Shown piece by piece: positions 1 through 8,890 of a stretch of 64,000 nt of DNA. The DNA comes from Rhizobium sp. SSA_523 (GTDB lineage Bacteria > Pseudomonadota > Alphaproteobacteria > Rhizobiales > Rhizobiaceae): NCBI RefSeq assembly GCF_030435705.1, contig NZ_CP129381.1:1178001-1242000 (forward strand), given 5' to 3'. The first letter of the stretch is position 1; every line of letters begins with the position of its first letter. The position numbers were made by a program, and so were the translations under genes. Below the pieces are notes generated by a model. That model did not search any database, was not told the origin of the DNA, and was given only the letters and a program-made list of their open reading frames with translations.

Positions 1-631
1 CGAAGACGGCGTCCGTAACCAGGCTATGGTCCGAGAAGACGACATTGCGACGGAGCGTCTTGTCGAAGGAGGCGCCGCCATAGGCCGCCTGATAATATTC
101 GGAGAGACTTGTCTTGCCTCCGGCCTTGCGGTGGTTCTCGGTAAACAACTGCACGCGCTCGAGCGAATAAATGCCCGCTTCCGCCGTCTGCAGCGCCTCC
201 TGGTTGATGTCCGTTGCGTAGAAGATCGTTCTGTCTTCCAGTCCCTCCTCGCGGAACAGGATGACGAGGGAATAGAGCTCTTCGCCGCCACTGCAGCCGG
301 CCACCCACACTTTGAGGGTCGGATAGGTGCGCAAATGCGGCACGACCCTTTCCCGCAGCGCCTTGAAATAGGTGGGATCGCGAAACATTTCACTGACCTG
401 CACCGTCAGGTAGCGCAGCAGCCGCGGCAGCATTGTCGGATCATGCAGCAGATTTTCCTGTATAGCGGAAAATGTGGCAAAGCCCATCTGCTCGCGCGCC
501 TGCTTCAGGCGGCGCTTGATCGATGCCATCGCATAATTGCGAAAGTCATAATGGTATTTGAGATAGAGCGCCTCCAGCAGAAGCCGGATCTCGATATCCT
601 CGATCTTTTCGGATGCCTGCGGTTGCGTCAT
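1..631 (-). CDS. CheR-type protein-glutamate O-methyltransferase, partial
   Basis: SAM-dependent methyltransferase of the CheR family, which methylates glutamates of chemoreceptor-like proteins in the cytoplasm. The start ATG (629-631) overlaps the stop of the upstream kinase in an ATGA arrangement, so the two are probably translationally coupled. About 210 residues are present and the 3' end lies beyond base 1. The N-terminal helical part contains SIKRRLKQAR (CheR-N-like). The SAM-binding motif reads VWVAGCSGGEELYSL near residues 108-122, followed by FYATDIN. The classical chemotaxis enzymes have CSTGEE, so the GG is a small variation. Genetic pairing with a hybrid kinase suggests a CheB/CheR-linked signalling cassette, not flagellar chemotaxis; this is inferred from context. 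Confidence 0.88.
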   Translation of the reverse strand, partial: MTQPQASEKIEDIEIRLLLEALYLKYHYDFRNYAMASIKRRLKQAREQMGFATFSAIQENLLHDPTMLPRLLRYLTVQVSEMFRDPTYFKALRERVVPHLRTYPTLKVWVAGCSGGEELYSLVILFREEGLEDRTIFYATDINQEALQTAEAGIYSLERVQLFTENHRKAGGKTSLSEYYQAAYGGASFDKTLRRNVVFSDHSLVTDAVF

Positions 632-3600
632 TTCGGCATCCATACCCGAACGAGCGACAGCAATTTATCGACGTCCAGCGGCTTGGCCATGTAATCATTG
701 GCCCCGGCTTCGATACAGCGCTGCTGATCGTCCGGCATGGCCTTGGCCGTCAAGGTAATGATCGGCAACTTCTTCCAGGCAGGGTTCTTGCGGATCTCCT
801 GGGTCGCGGTCAGACCGTCCATGATCGGCATCATCACATCCATCAGGACCAGATCAATGGCTGCACCGCCGCCGTTCGACGTCTTCTCCAGCGCCTCCAG
901 CGCCTCGCGGCCGTTGCGGGCAATATCGACGATCGCTCCCCGCGGCTCGAGGATATTGGTCAGGGCGTAGACATTGCGGACATCGTCCTCGACGATCAGG
1001 ATGCGCCGACCCTCGAGCACGGCGTCACGGTTGCGCGCCTTGCGGATCATCATCTGCTGCTCGTCCGGCAGTTCGGAAATGACGCGGTGGAGGAAGAGGC
1101 TGACCTCGTCGAGCAGCCGCTCCGGGGACTTCGCGCCCTTGATGATGATGGATTTGGAATAGCGCCGCAGCCTCTGTTCGTCATCGGCCGACAATTCGCG
1201 GCCGGTATAGACGATCACCGGCGGGAAGGCATAGGCGTCTTCCTGGCTGAGCGTTTCCAGAAGCGTATATCCCGAGGCGTCCGGCAAAGTGAGATCGAGG
1301 ACCATGCAGTCGAACGTGCCCTGCTTGAGCAATTCGAGGCATTCGGCGACCGTGCTTGCGGTGACCGTTTCCACGTCCTGCGTGCCGAGCAGCGTCGCCA
1401 CCGCTTCCCGCTGCACCGGATCGTCTTCCACGATCAGCACGCGGTGGACGCGCTGGGACAGGCGGTTTTCGAGCTTCTGCAGCACATCGATCAATTGGTC
1501 GCGGCTGACGGGCTTCACCAGATAGCCCATCGCGCCGAGTGCATAGGCCGTTTCGGTATGGTCGCCGCCGGACACGACGTGAACCGGGATATGACGGGTC
1601 TGCACGTCGTTCTTCAGCCGGTCGAGCACGGCCAGGCCCGACTGGTCCGGCAAGCCGACATCGAGCACGACGGCGCTCGGGAGATAGTCCTTGGCGAGGC
1701 GCAACGCCTCTTCTGCAGAGCCGGCCACGACCGCCTGGAAGCCGAGTTCGCGCGAGAGATCGCGCAGGATGCCTGCAAAGGTCTCGTCATCCTCGATGAC
1801 CAGCAGGATGCGCTTTCCGGCCGTCAGCGTGTCACGATCGTCCTCAACCCGGCGGGCAAAGACGGTCGGGCTGTGCGGCGCGGCGGCGGCCGGAGCAGAG
1901 GCCGTGGCGACGGGAAGGCTCGGCCGCAGATCGCGGGGCGTCACCTTGCCCGGATCGTAGCGCTCGGGAACGGTCACCGTGAAGGTGCTGCCTTTGCCGG
2001 GCTGGCTCTCGAGATCGATGGCACCGCCGAGAAGGCGGACGAGCTGGCGCGAAATGGACAGGCCGAGGCCTGTGCCGCCGAATTTCCGGCTGATCGTGCC
2101 ATCGGCCTGATGAAAGGCGTCGAACACGCTCTGCTGGTGCTCCGGTGCGATGCCGATACCGGTATCGGAGACGGAGAAGACGACCTGACCTGAGCCATTG
2201 CTGCGGATCGACAGCTTGACCTGACCCTTTTCGGTGAATTTGATTGCGTTCGACAGCAGGTTTTTCAGCACCTGTTCGAGCCGCTGCGGATCGGTCTCGA
2301 TCGTCGCGGGCACATCGGCCCCGACATCGATCGCAAGATCCAGCGCCTTGTCTGCAGCCAGCGGCTGGAAGACCTGATGAAGCGTATTGGTCATGCGTTC
2401 GACCGGAACCGCTTCCGGGCGGATTTCGACATGGCCCGCCTCGATCTTGGACAGATCGAGAATATCGTTGATGAGATTGAGCAGGTCGTTGCCGGAGGAC
2501 TGGATGGTTCTCGCATATTTCACCTGCTCGGCCGTCAGGTTGTCGTTCGGATTGTCGGCCAGGAGCTTCGCCAGGATGAGCGAGGAATTGAGCGGCGTTC
2601 GCAGCTCATGCGACATATTGGCGAGGAAATCGGATTTGTACTGGCTGGCCTGTTCCAGTTCGCGTGCCTTCAGTTGCACGGCGACATTGGCACGTTCCAG
2701 GTCGTCGCGCTGGATCTCGAGCTGCTGTGCCTGTTCCTCAAGCTGCGAATTGGTCTGCTCCAGCTCCACCTGCTGCTGTTCGAGGCGCGCCTGGCTCTCC
2801 TTCAGCGCCCGGCTCTGCTCTTCCAGTTCTTCGTTGGAGACCCGCAATTCCTCGCTCTGGGTCTGCAGTTCTTCGGACTGGCGCTGCGTTTCGTCGAGCA
2901 GATCCTGCAATTCGCTGCGATAGACGGCCGAACGCACGGCAATCGCGATCGCCTCCGACGCGCGCTCCAGAAGCTTCGTCACGTCGTCCCTTGTGGCATG
3001 CAGGAAGCCAAGCTCAATGACCGCATTGACCGCGCCATCCACCTGGCCGGGCAGGATGACGAGATGGCGGGGTTTATTAGAGCCGAACGCGGAGCCGAAT
3101 TCGAGATAGCCGTCCGGCACCTGATCGATGACAATCGGACGCCGCTCCGCCGCCGCCTGGCCCAGAAGGCCTTCCCGGGTTCTGAACCGTTCGGGGATGA
3201 CGGCATTGGGCGGCACGCCATAGGTGGCGGCCTTTTCGAAGCGGTCATGGGTGCCGGTATAGAGGACTCCGGCGACTGCGCCGACATACCGCCCCAGAAA
3301 TTCGAGAATGCTGGTCCCCAGCTGATCGATCGGCTGATCGCCCATCATTGCCGCTGCCAGCTGCACTTCACCATTTTGAAGCCATTCGTCACGGCGGCGG
3401 GCAAGCGTCGTCCGACGCACGAGGAAGGCGATCGTCGCCGTCAGAAGCAGGCCCAGCGCACCGGACAGAAGCGTGCTGAGAAAGGCGGTCTGCTGCGCCG
3501 CGTTCATGTCCCGCAGGCGCTGGATGCGGACATCCGTCTCGCCACCCGCCATTGCCGAAATCTGCGCGCGGATCGCATCCATCTCCGCTTTGCCCCAATT

Positions 3601-4062
3601 CGAATTCACCACGAGCAAAGCGGCTTCAAGCCCGGATGTGCGGCGAATATCGATGGTCTGCGCAAGTTCGGCAAGCTTGCCATCGATGCGCTGACGCAAA
3701 TTCGCCAGGCGACGATCCTGGCCTGGATTGCCGGCGGTCAGGGCGGCGACCTTGTCCAACTGGACCGGAATGGTCTCCACCGCCAGCCTGTAGGGGGCGA
3801 GATAGGAATCATCATTGGTCAGCAGGAAGCCGCGCTGACCGGTTTCCGCGTCCTGCACCTTGGAAAGCAGTTCGTCCAGGGCAACGATGGCGACATGCGT
3901 CTGGACCACCCGCTCATTTCCCTCGCGCAGCGCCTGGAGGTTCCAGTAGGCGATGAGGCCGCTGGCGATGAAAAACAGAAACGCACAAAGAAGACCGATC
4001 GCGACGCCGGGATCAAGGCCCAGGGCAAAGCGCGTCGTCTGGGGCGTTTGGCGTCGATCCAT
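628..4062 (-). CDS. Hybrid sensor histidine kinase with CHASE3, GAF and three receiver domains
   Basis: Membrane sensor kinase of about 1144 residues. Order: TM helix at about 17-40; CHASE3-like periplasmic domain (DAETGQRGFLLT) to about 185; second TM helix; GAF-like domain about 230-375; a Gln/Glu-rich coiled coil about 380-475; HisKA with the phospho-accepting His at about 485 in NMSHELRTPLN; HATPase with DTGIGI and GGTGLGLSIS. Three receivers follow with Asp at about 801 (VVLDVGLP), 923 (MVLDLTLP) and 1075 (LMDVMMP). The ATG at 4062 is preferred because a weak GAGAG lies just upstream; ATGs at 4074-4080 and a TTG at 4134 are in-frame alternatives. It is the first gene of an operon with cheR, as in multi-sensor kinase/CheB/CheR cassettes. 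Input signal unknown. Confidence 0.93.
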   Translation of the reverse strand: MDRRQTPQTTRFALGLDPGVAIGLLCAFLFFIASGLIAYWNLQALREGNERVVQTHVAIVALDELLSKVQDAETGQRGFLLTNDDSYLAPYRLAVETIPVQLDKVAALTAGNPGQDRRLANLRQRIDGKLAELAQTIDIRRTSGLEAALLVVNSNWGKAEMDAIRAQISAMAGGETDVRIQRLRDMNAAQQTAFLSTLLSGALGLLLTATIAFLVRRTTLARRRDEWLQNGEVQLAAAMMGDQPIDQLGTSILEFLGRYVGAVAGVLYTGTHDRFEKAATYGVPPNAVIPERFRTREGLLGQAAAERRPIVIDQVPDGYLEFGSAFGSNKPRHLVILPGQVDGAVNAVIELGFLHATRDDVTKLLERASEAIAIAVRSAVYRSELQDLLDETQRQSEELQTQSEELRVSNEELEEQSRALKESQARLEQQQVELEQTNSQLEEQAQQLEIQRDDLERANVAVQLKARELEQASQYKSDFLANMSHELRTPLNSSLILAKLLADNPNDNLTAEQVKYARTIQSSGNDLLNLINDILDLSKIEAGHVEIRPEAVPVERMTNTLHQVFQPLAADKALDLAIDVGADVPATIETDPQRLEQVLKNLLSNAIKFTEKGQVKLSIRSNGSGQVVFSVSDTGIGIAPEHQQSVFDAFHQADGTISRKFGGTGLGLSISRQLVRLLGGAIDLESQPGKGSTFTVTVPERYDPGKVTPRDLRPSLPVATASAPAAAAPHSPTVFARRVEDDRDTLTAGKRILLVIEDDETFAGILRDLSRELGFQAVVAGSAEEALRLAKDYLPSAVVLDVGLPDQSGLAVLDRLKNDVQTRHIPVHVVSGGDHTETAYALGAMGYLVKPVSRDQLIDVLQKLENRLSQRVHRVLIVEDDPVQREAVATLLGTQDVETVTASTVAECLELLKQGTFDCMVLDLTLPDASGYTLLETLSQEDAYAFPPVIVYTGRELSADDEQRLRRYSKSIIIKGAKSPERLLDEVSLFLHRVISELPDEQQMMIRKARNRDAVLEGRRILIVEDDVRNVYALTNILEPRGAIVDIARNGREALEALEKTSNGGGAAIDLVLMDVMMPIMDGLTATQEIRKNPAWKKLPIITLTAKAMPDDQQRCIEAGANDYMAKPLDVDKLLSLVRVWMPK

Positions 4063-4207
4063 GGCGGCTCTCATCATCATCGGAAGGCGGGGGAAGGAAA
4101 AAGAGGGAGGTTTCGGCGGCACATAGGCAGGCAATCACTTAATTAGTCAATCAATTGCGGTAGCCGATCGATCATTTCGCATCAAGACAGTCCCCTTCCT
4201 GCACTGG

Positions 4208-4435
4208 ATGCGAGATATCGTTACCCTGCGGCCGGAAGGAAAGGGCCTGTTCCAATTTTTTCAAGAAGCGATGGAACCGCGCCGACTGGCACGGTTTTTC
4301 GGGGGGGGGGTGTCGTGCGCGGTCAATGAGGTCTTAGCCCCCATCCTTGACCGGGTGCAACGCGGCAAGGTGGAGCCGGAGGATGCGCTGTCAGGCATCC
4401 GTGATCATGTCGCCGCAGTCATGGCGACGCATTAG
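4208..4435 (+). CDS. Doubtful small ORF or gene remnant with a poly-G tract
   Basis: A 75-codon frame in the gap between the kinase and the sulfatase operon. It is interrupted in the middle by a run of ten G (4301-4310), which reads as Gly-Gly-Gly. The C-terminal half (EVLAPILDRVQRGKVEPEDAL) faintly resembles the last helices of sugar-ABC solute-binding proteins, so it may be the tail of a decayed gene. No convincing ribosome binding site is visible, and the frame stays open upstream of the ATG to the edge of the gap. It could equally be a chance frame. The length of the G run may not be sequenced accurately. Confidence 0.22.
   Translation: MRDIVTLRPEGKGLFQFFQEAMEPRRLARFFGGGVSCAVNEVLAPILDRVQRGKVEPEDALSGIRDHVAAVMATH
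4301..4310. repeat. Homopolymer of ten G
   Basis: Ten consecutive G residues inside the small frame at 4208-4435. Runs of this length are slippage-prone and are also frequent sequencing-error sites. Confidence 0.9.
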
Positions 4436-4455
4436 CGAGGAAAGCTTGCGGCGGT

Positions 4456-5985
4456 TCAAGCCCCGGTCCCGCCGCTCCTTTCGCTGGCTGCCTGGGGGTC
4501 AAGTTTCAGCCGGGCGAATGCTTCCGCCGGCGCATCATTGGCAGCCATCAGGCGGCACATGTGAGCGATCATCATGGCCTCCGTCTCCGGATCGTCGAGC
4601 GGTTGTTCCTGACCGGGATCCTGTGCCAGGTCATAGAGACGTGTATCGTCTTCGAGCATGGCACCCGGGCCGTAATTGTTGAACATCGGCGAACGCTCGA
4701 TCACCGGCACCTTCATCAGCGGCACATTTTTCGTCCAGCTGAAGGGGTCGGCCAGCGTCGTCCCGGCAAGCTCCTCGGGTGTGAAGGGCTTGGTGATGTG
4801 GGTAGGCATGACGGTGTACTGGTAGATCTCCTGCCGCTTCAGGTCCTCGGGATAGCGATGATAGGTGAAACGGCCATCCGTAACATTCACAGCGCCGCCG
4901 AAATAGCCGAAGATCAAGGCCTGCCGGTCATTGTCGCGCAACAGCGAATGGCCTTCGGTTTCGGCCGGCGGCGCCACGCCGTAAAGATCCAGGAAGGTCG
5001 GCGCAAGGTCGATCGACTGCGTCAGCCGGTCGACGCGTCCGGTCTCCGGCTGCCGCGGATCGTGGATGAAGAGCGGAATATGCACGATCTCCTCATACAT
5101 ATTCATCCGGTTCTTGGCCCAGAAATCATGCTCTCCCAGCAGGAAGCCGTGATCGGTAGTCACCACCAGCGCGGTATCCTTCCACATGTCGTGCCGGTCG
5201 AAATCGTCGAGCAGCTGGCCGAGCAGGAAATCGCAGAGCGAGACGATGGCGTAATAATTGGCCCGCAGCTCATCCGCCTCCTCGGGCAGTTCCTCCACCC
5301 GCCCATAGCGCGGCCAGTCTCGGATCGGGCCGTTCCAGCCGGTGGCGAAGGGCGCCTTGAAGCGTTCGGGCGCGAAAAAAGGTTCATGCGGATCAAAGGT
5401 CTCGATCTGGAGAAACCAGTCATCCTTGTCGCGGTTCATGTCGAGAAATTCCAGACCATGTGCGAAGCACTGAACTGACGGGAAATCCTTTTCCTCACGG
5501 ATGAACTCCCGGTTGATCATGTAGGGACCGAATTTGTTGTTCTCCGCACCCTCGGTCTGCGCCGGATGGTATTTCTCGCGCAGCCGCTCCCATGGCGGCT
5601 GGACCATGGCCTTCCAGGGATCGGATTCCTGCCCGCGGACGAACTCGAACGTGGAATAGCGGTTGTGATAGGTCGCGCCGCCATCCTCCCAGTAATGATA
5701 GTGGTCGGTGATCAGATGCGTATGGGTGCCGTTCTGCTTGAGCAATTCGGGGAAGGCATTGTCAAAGGGTTCGAGCGGCCCCCAGCTGCGATGCAGGAAG
5801 GTGAGCCGCCCTGTCAACGCATCGCGCCTGGCCGGCATGCAGGGCAGAGAGCCGACATAATGCTTGTCGTAAATGCGGCTGCGTTGCGCCAGCCGGTCGA
5901 AATTCGGCGTCGGCACCCGGCTTCCGCCATAGCTTCCCAACATGTGCCGGTTCAGGGAATCGAAAAGGACAAAGACCGTTTTCAT
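4456..5985 (-). CDS. Sulfatase-family hydrolase (formylglycine type)
   Basis: About 509 residues, alkaline phosphatase superfamily. It starts with MKTVFVLFDSLNRHMLGSYGG, carrying the metal-binding Asp, and has the Cys-type maturation motif C-M-P-A-R at residue 49 (Cys oxidised to formylglycine). VVTTDHGFLLGEHDFW carries the second metal-binding Asp/His. No signal peptide is visible, so it is probably cytoplasmic. The start at 5985 is chosen over longer in-frame options because AGGAAA lies about 10 bases upstream. It is the last gene of an ABC-importer operon, 28 bases after the ATPase, which suggests that the imported substrate is its sulfate or phosphonate ester. The exact substrate cannot be told from sequence. 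Confidence 0.9.
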   Translation of the reverse strand: MKTVFVLFDSLNRHMLGSYGGSRVPTPNFDRLAQRSRIYDKHYVGSLPCMPARRDALTGRLTFLHRSWGPLEPFDNAFPELLKQNGTHTHLITDHYHYWEDGGATYHNRYSTFEFVRGQESDPWKAMVQPPWERLREKYHPAQTEGAENNKFGPYMINREFIREEKDFPSVQCFAHGLEFLDMNRDKDDWFLQIETFDPHEPFFAPERFKAPFATGWNGPIRDWPRYGRVEELPEEADELRANYYAIVSLCDFLLGQLLDDFDRHDMWKDTALVVTTDHGFLLGEHDFWAKNRMNMYEEIVHIPLFIHDPRQPETGRVDRLTQSIDLAPTFLDLYGVAPPAETEGHSLLRDNDRQALIFGYFGGAVNVTDGRFTYHRYPEDLKRQEIYQYTVMPTHITKPFTPEELAGTTLADPFSWTKNVPLMKVPVIERSPMFNNYGPGAMLEDDTRLYDLAQDPGQEQPLDDPETEAMMIAHMCRLMAANDAPAEAFARLKLDPQAASERSGGTGA

Positions 5986-6013
5986 CAGACTGGTTTCCTG
6001 GCGGGTTCGCTGG

Positions 6014-7069
6014 TCAAAGACGCGCGCCGCTTTCGGCGTCGAAGACATGCAGATGATTGGGATCGACCCCGAGCGTAAGCACCTCGCCGATCCGGACACC
6101 CGCCCGTCCGGGCGTGCGCCAGCAGAGATCGCGGCCGGTGCCCGCATCGAAGAACACATAGGTCTCGGCGCCGAGATTCTCGATGACCTGCACAGTGCCG
6201 CGCAGCCCCTGTTCGGCCGGCTGCAGATGTTCCGGCCGGATCCCGGCCACCACATTGCCGCCATTGCGGTGCAGCGCCTCGGACAGAGCCGCACCCGCAC
6301 CCGCCGTTCCCTGATCGATCGCGCCTTCCAGGGCCGCTCCCTTGATGAGATTGATCGAGGGGGAGCCGATGAATTCCGCGACGAAGCGATTGGCGGGCCG
6401 GTCGTAAAGATCCAGCGGCGATCCGACCTGGGCGATCCTGCCTTTGTCGAGAACGACGATCCGGTCCGCCATGGTCATGGCTTCGACCTGGTCATGCGTC
6501 ACGTAGATCGATGTGGCGCCGATCGTCTGATGCAGTTTTCGCACCTCGGTTCGCATCTGCACCCGCAGCTGCGCGTCGAGATTGGATAGCGGCTCGTCGA
6601 AGAGGAAGACCTTCGGGCGACGAACGATCGCCCGTCCCATGGCCACCCGCTGGCGCTGACCGCCCGACAGTGCCCGCGGCAGCCGATCGAGATAGCTGTC
6701 AAGCTCGAGCGCGCTTGCCGTGCCCGAAACGGCCGCATCGATCTCCGCCTGCGGCGTCTTGCGCAGCGCCATCGAGAAAGCCATGTTGCGGGCCACGTCC
6801 ATATGCGGATAGAGCGCATAGGATTGAAATACCATGGCAATGTCGCGCTCGCGCGGCTCCAGATCGTTCACGACCTTGTCGCCGATGGCGATTTCCCCGC
6901 CCGTAATCTCTTCGAGACCGGCGATCATCCGCAGCAGCGTGGATTTGCCGCAACCGGACGGGCCGACCAGCACGACGAATTCGCCGTCCTCGATCGTCAG
7001 GTCGACGCCCTTGATCACGTCGAGCGCGCCAAACCTCTTCTTCACCTTGTCGAGTGTGACCTTGGCCAT
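6014..7069 (-). CDS. Carbohydrate-type ABC transporter ATP-binding protein (UgpC/MalK-like)
   Basis: 351 residues. Walker A GPSGCGKST (about 36-44), Q-loop FQSYALYPHM, signature LSGGQRQRVAMGRA, Walker [14 protein letters not shown] and the H-loop VTHDQVEAMTMADR are all intact. The C-terminal third (after about 235) is the TOBE/regulatory domain typical of MalK/UgpC ATPases (GIRPEHL). It energises import through the two permeases encoded immediately upstream, from the cytoplasmic face of the membrane. The stop lies 28 bases before the sulfatase start and the start lies 10 bases after the permease stop, consistent with one transcript. Confidence 0.95.
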   Translation of the reverse strand: MAKVTLDKVKKRFGALDVIKGVDLTIEDGEFVVLVGPSGCGKSTLLRMIAGLEEITGGEIAIGDKVVNDLEPRERDIAMVFQSYALYPHMDVARNMAFSMALRKTPQAEIDAAVSGTASALELDSYLDRLPRALSGGQRQRVAMGRAIVRRPKVFLFDEPLSNLDAQLRVQMRTEVRKLHQTIGATSIYVTHDQVEAMTMADRIVVLDKGRIAQVGSPLDLYDRPANRFVAEFIGSPSINLIKGAALEGAIDQGTAGAGAALSEALHRNGGNVVAGIRPEHLQPAEQGLRGTVQVIENLGAETYVFFDAGTGRDLCWRTPGRAGVRIGEVLTLGVDPNHLHVFDAESGARL

Positions 7070-7079
7070 CTGGGTCTCC

Positions 7080-7910
7080 TTATTTGACTGCGCCCATGGT
7101 CAGTCCCTGAACGACGAACCGCTGGCCAAAGAACATGAGGATCAATGCGGGTATGGTGGACAGGACCGAGGCCGCCGCCATCTGGCCGTACTGGACCTCA
7201 TACTGCTCGGCGAATCTTGCAATGGCGACCGGCACGGTGGCGGTTGCGCGGCTTGTCAGGTTGAGCGCGATCGAGAATTCGTTCCAGGAAAAGACGAAGG
7301 CGAGAACGCCGGCAGCGATCAGCCCGGGCGTGACGAGCGGCAGAGAAATCTTCCAGAAGGCGTCGATGCGGCGGCAGCCATCGACCATGGCCGCCTCTTC
7401 GATATCCTTCGGCAGATCGCTGAAATAGGCCATCATCATCCAGATCGTCATCGGCAGATGCAGCGTGATATGAGTGAGGATGACACCCGTCAGCGATGCC
7501 GACAGGCCAAGCTCGCGAAAGATCAGATACCAGGGGCCGACCAAGGTCAGCGGCGGGATCATGTTGAAGATCAAGGTCCAGCCCAGAAAGGCGGCGGAGA
7601 TCCATCTTTGCCATTGGAGCCTCGCCAGCGAATAGGCGGCGAGTGTCCCGACAATCAGCACGAAGAAGGTCGAGATCGCGGCAACGATCGCGCTATTGGT
7701 CACATTGGAGAGGAAATCCGAGCGCCTGGACCACAGGACGTCATTGTAGTTGAACAGCGTCGGCTTGAAGATCCAGGCACCCCTCAGGATGTCGATCTCA
7801 TATTTGAAGCTCTGCATCATGATCCAGAGGAAGGGACCGAGGATGATGAAGACCCCAAGCATCAGCAGGCCATAGCCGACCCATTTCGAATATCCGCGCA
7901 GGACGAGCAT
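7080..7910 (-). CDS. ABC transporter permease, MalG/UgpE-like
   Basis: 276 residues with about six hydrophobic segments; the first is at residues 12-33. The cytoplasmic EAA loop is seen as EEAAMVDGCRRIDAFWKISLP (shorter core: EAAMVDG). It forms the inner-membrane channel together with the preceding permease. Its ATG overlaps the stop of that gene (ATGA at 7909-7912), so translation is likely coupled. Substrate unknown, though family and neighbours point to a glycan, polyol or similar compound. Confidence 0.94.
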   Translation of the reverse strand: MLVLRGYSKWVGYGLLMLGVFIILGPFLWIMMQSFKYEIDILRGAWIFKPTLFNYNDVLWSRRSDFLSNVTNSAIVAAISTFFVLIVGTLAAYSLARLQWQRWISAAFLGWTLIFNMIPPLTLVGPWYLIFRELGLSASLTGVILTHITLHLPMTIWMMMAYFSDLPKDIEEAAMVDGCRRIDAFWKISLPLVTPGLIAAGVLAFVFSWNEFSIALNLTSRATATVPVAIARFAEQYEVQYGQMAAASVLSTIPALILMFFGQRFVVQGLTMGAVK

Positions 7911-8791
7911 CAGTTCTTACCCCCGAAGGCTGCGCTGGCCCTTTGGCCGACCAGCAGGAAGGCGATGGTGGCCGCGATCACCGCAAGCGACAGCATGGCG
8001 CCGTAACCCATGTCATTCTGCGCGAAGAAGACCTTGTAGAGGTGAAGACTGACAACCTCTGTCGAGGTGCCCGGCCCGCCCGAGGTGAGCAGGAAGATCT
8101 GGTCGAACACCTTGAAGGCGAGAATGGTGCGAAACAGCATGGCCACGGCAATGGCCGGCTTCAGCAGCGGTATGATGATCTTGAAGGTGATGTCGCGGTT
8201 CGTCGCGCCGTCCACCCGCGCAGCCTCGATGACCTCCTTGGGCAGGCCCTCCACCGCCGCGAACAGGATCAGGAAGACAAAGGGGGTCCAATGCCAGATA
8301 TCGACGATGATGACGGAGATCAGCGCCAGCGAGGGTGAGCCGAGCCAGTTGACGGGGCCGTAGCCGATCCAGGTGAAGAACTGGTTGAACACTCCGAAAT
8401 CATACGAATACATCAGTTTCCACATCGAGCCGATGGCCACGGGCGGCATCAGGACGGGAATGATCAGGACCGTGCGCATGATGCCCTTGAAGGCGGTGAC
8501 CGAGGCGACGAGGATGGCGATCGCCAGGCCCAGAACGGTTTCGATGATGACGGAGGCGACGGCGAAGATGACGGTGTTGATCAAGGCGATGCGGAAGATC
8601 TCATCGTTGATGAGCGTCTGGAAATTTCGGTATGGCGTGAAAAGCCAGACCTCCTGCGCCTGTTCGAACCGAATGGTCGAAACCGCCATGAAGAAAAGGT
8701 TGATGATGGGGTAGACGGTCAGCAGCAGGAGCAGCAATGCTGCGGGGCCGAGCGTGAACCACTTGAAGTGACGATTGATGAAATCGGACAA
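7910..8791 (-). CDS. ABC transporter permease, MalF/UgpA-like
   Basis: About 293 residues from a TTG start at 8791, preceded by AAAGGGCGG. A GTG at 8821 would add ten residues but has no ribosome binding site. Six membrane segments are seen, the first at roughly residues 12-35 (LLLLLLTVYPIINLFF). The EAA loop reads EVIEAARVDGATNRDITFKI. It is the first permease of the importer, lying between the binding-protein gene and the second permease. Confidence 0.93.
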   Translation of the reverse strand: MSDFINRHFKWFTLGPAALLLLLLTVYPIINLFFMAVSTIRFEQAQEVWLFTPYRNFQTLINDEIFRIALINTVIFAVASVIIETVLGLAIAILVASVTAFKGIMRTVLIIPVLMPPVAIGSMWKLMYSYDFGVFNQFFTWIGYGPVNWLGSPSLALISVIIVDIWHWTPFVFLILFAAVEGLPKEVIEAARVDGATNRDITFKIIIPLLKPAIAVAMLFRTILAFKVFDQIFLLTSGGPGTSTEVVSLHLYKVFFAQNDMGYGAMLSLAVIAATIAFLLVGQRASAAFGGKN

Positions 8792-8890
8792 AATCCGCCC
8801 TTTCGCATGCACGAGCGGCACGGCCGCCAGCGGCTTTGAAGGTCTTGATCCGGCGGCCGCCCCGAGGGCCGGTGGAGGCCGCCGGCGAGA

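Noticed and set aside
613..4146. Long plus-strand open frames (500-590 codons) opposite the hybrid kinase
   Set aside because: They are antisense shadows of a GC-rich gene; the minus-strand protein has full kinase, ATPase and receiver motifs and the plus-strand frames have none.
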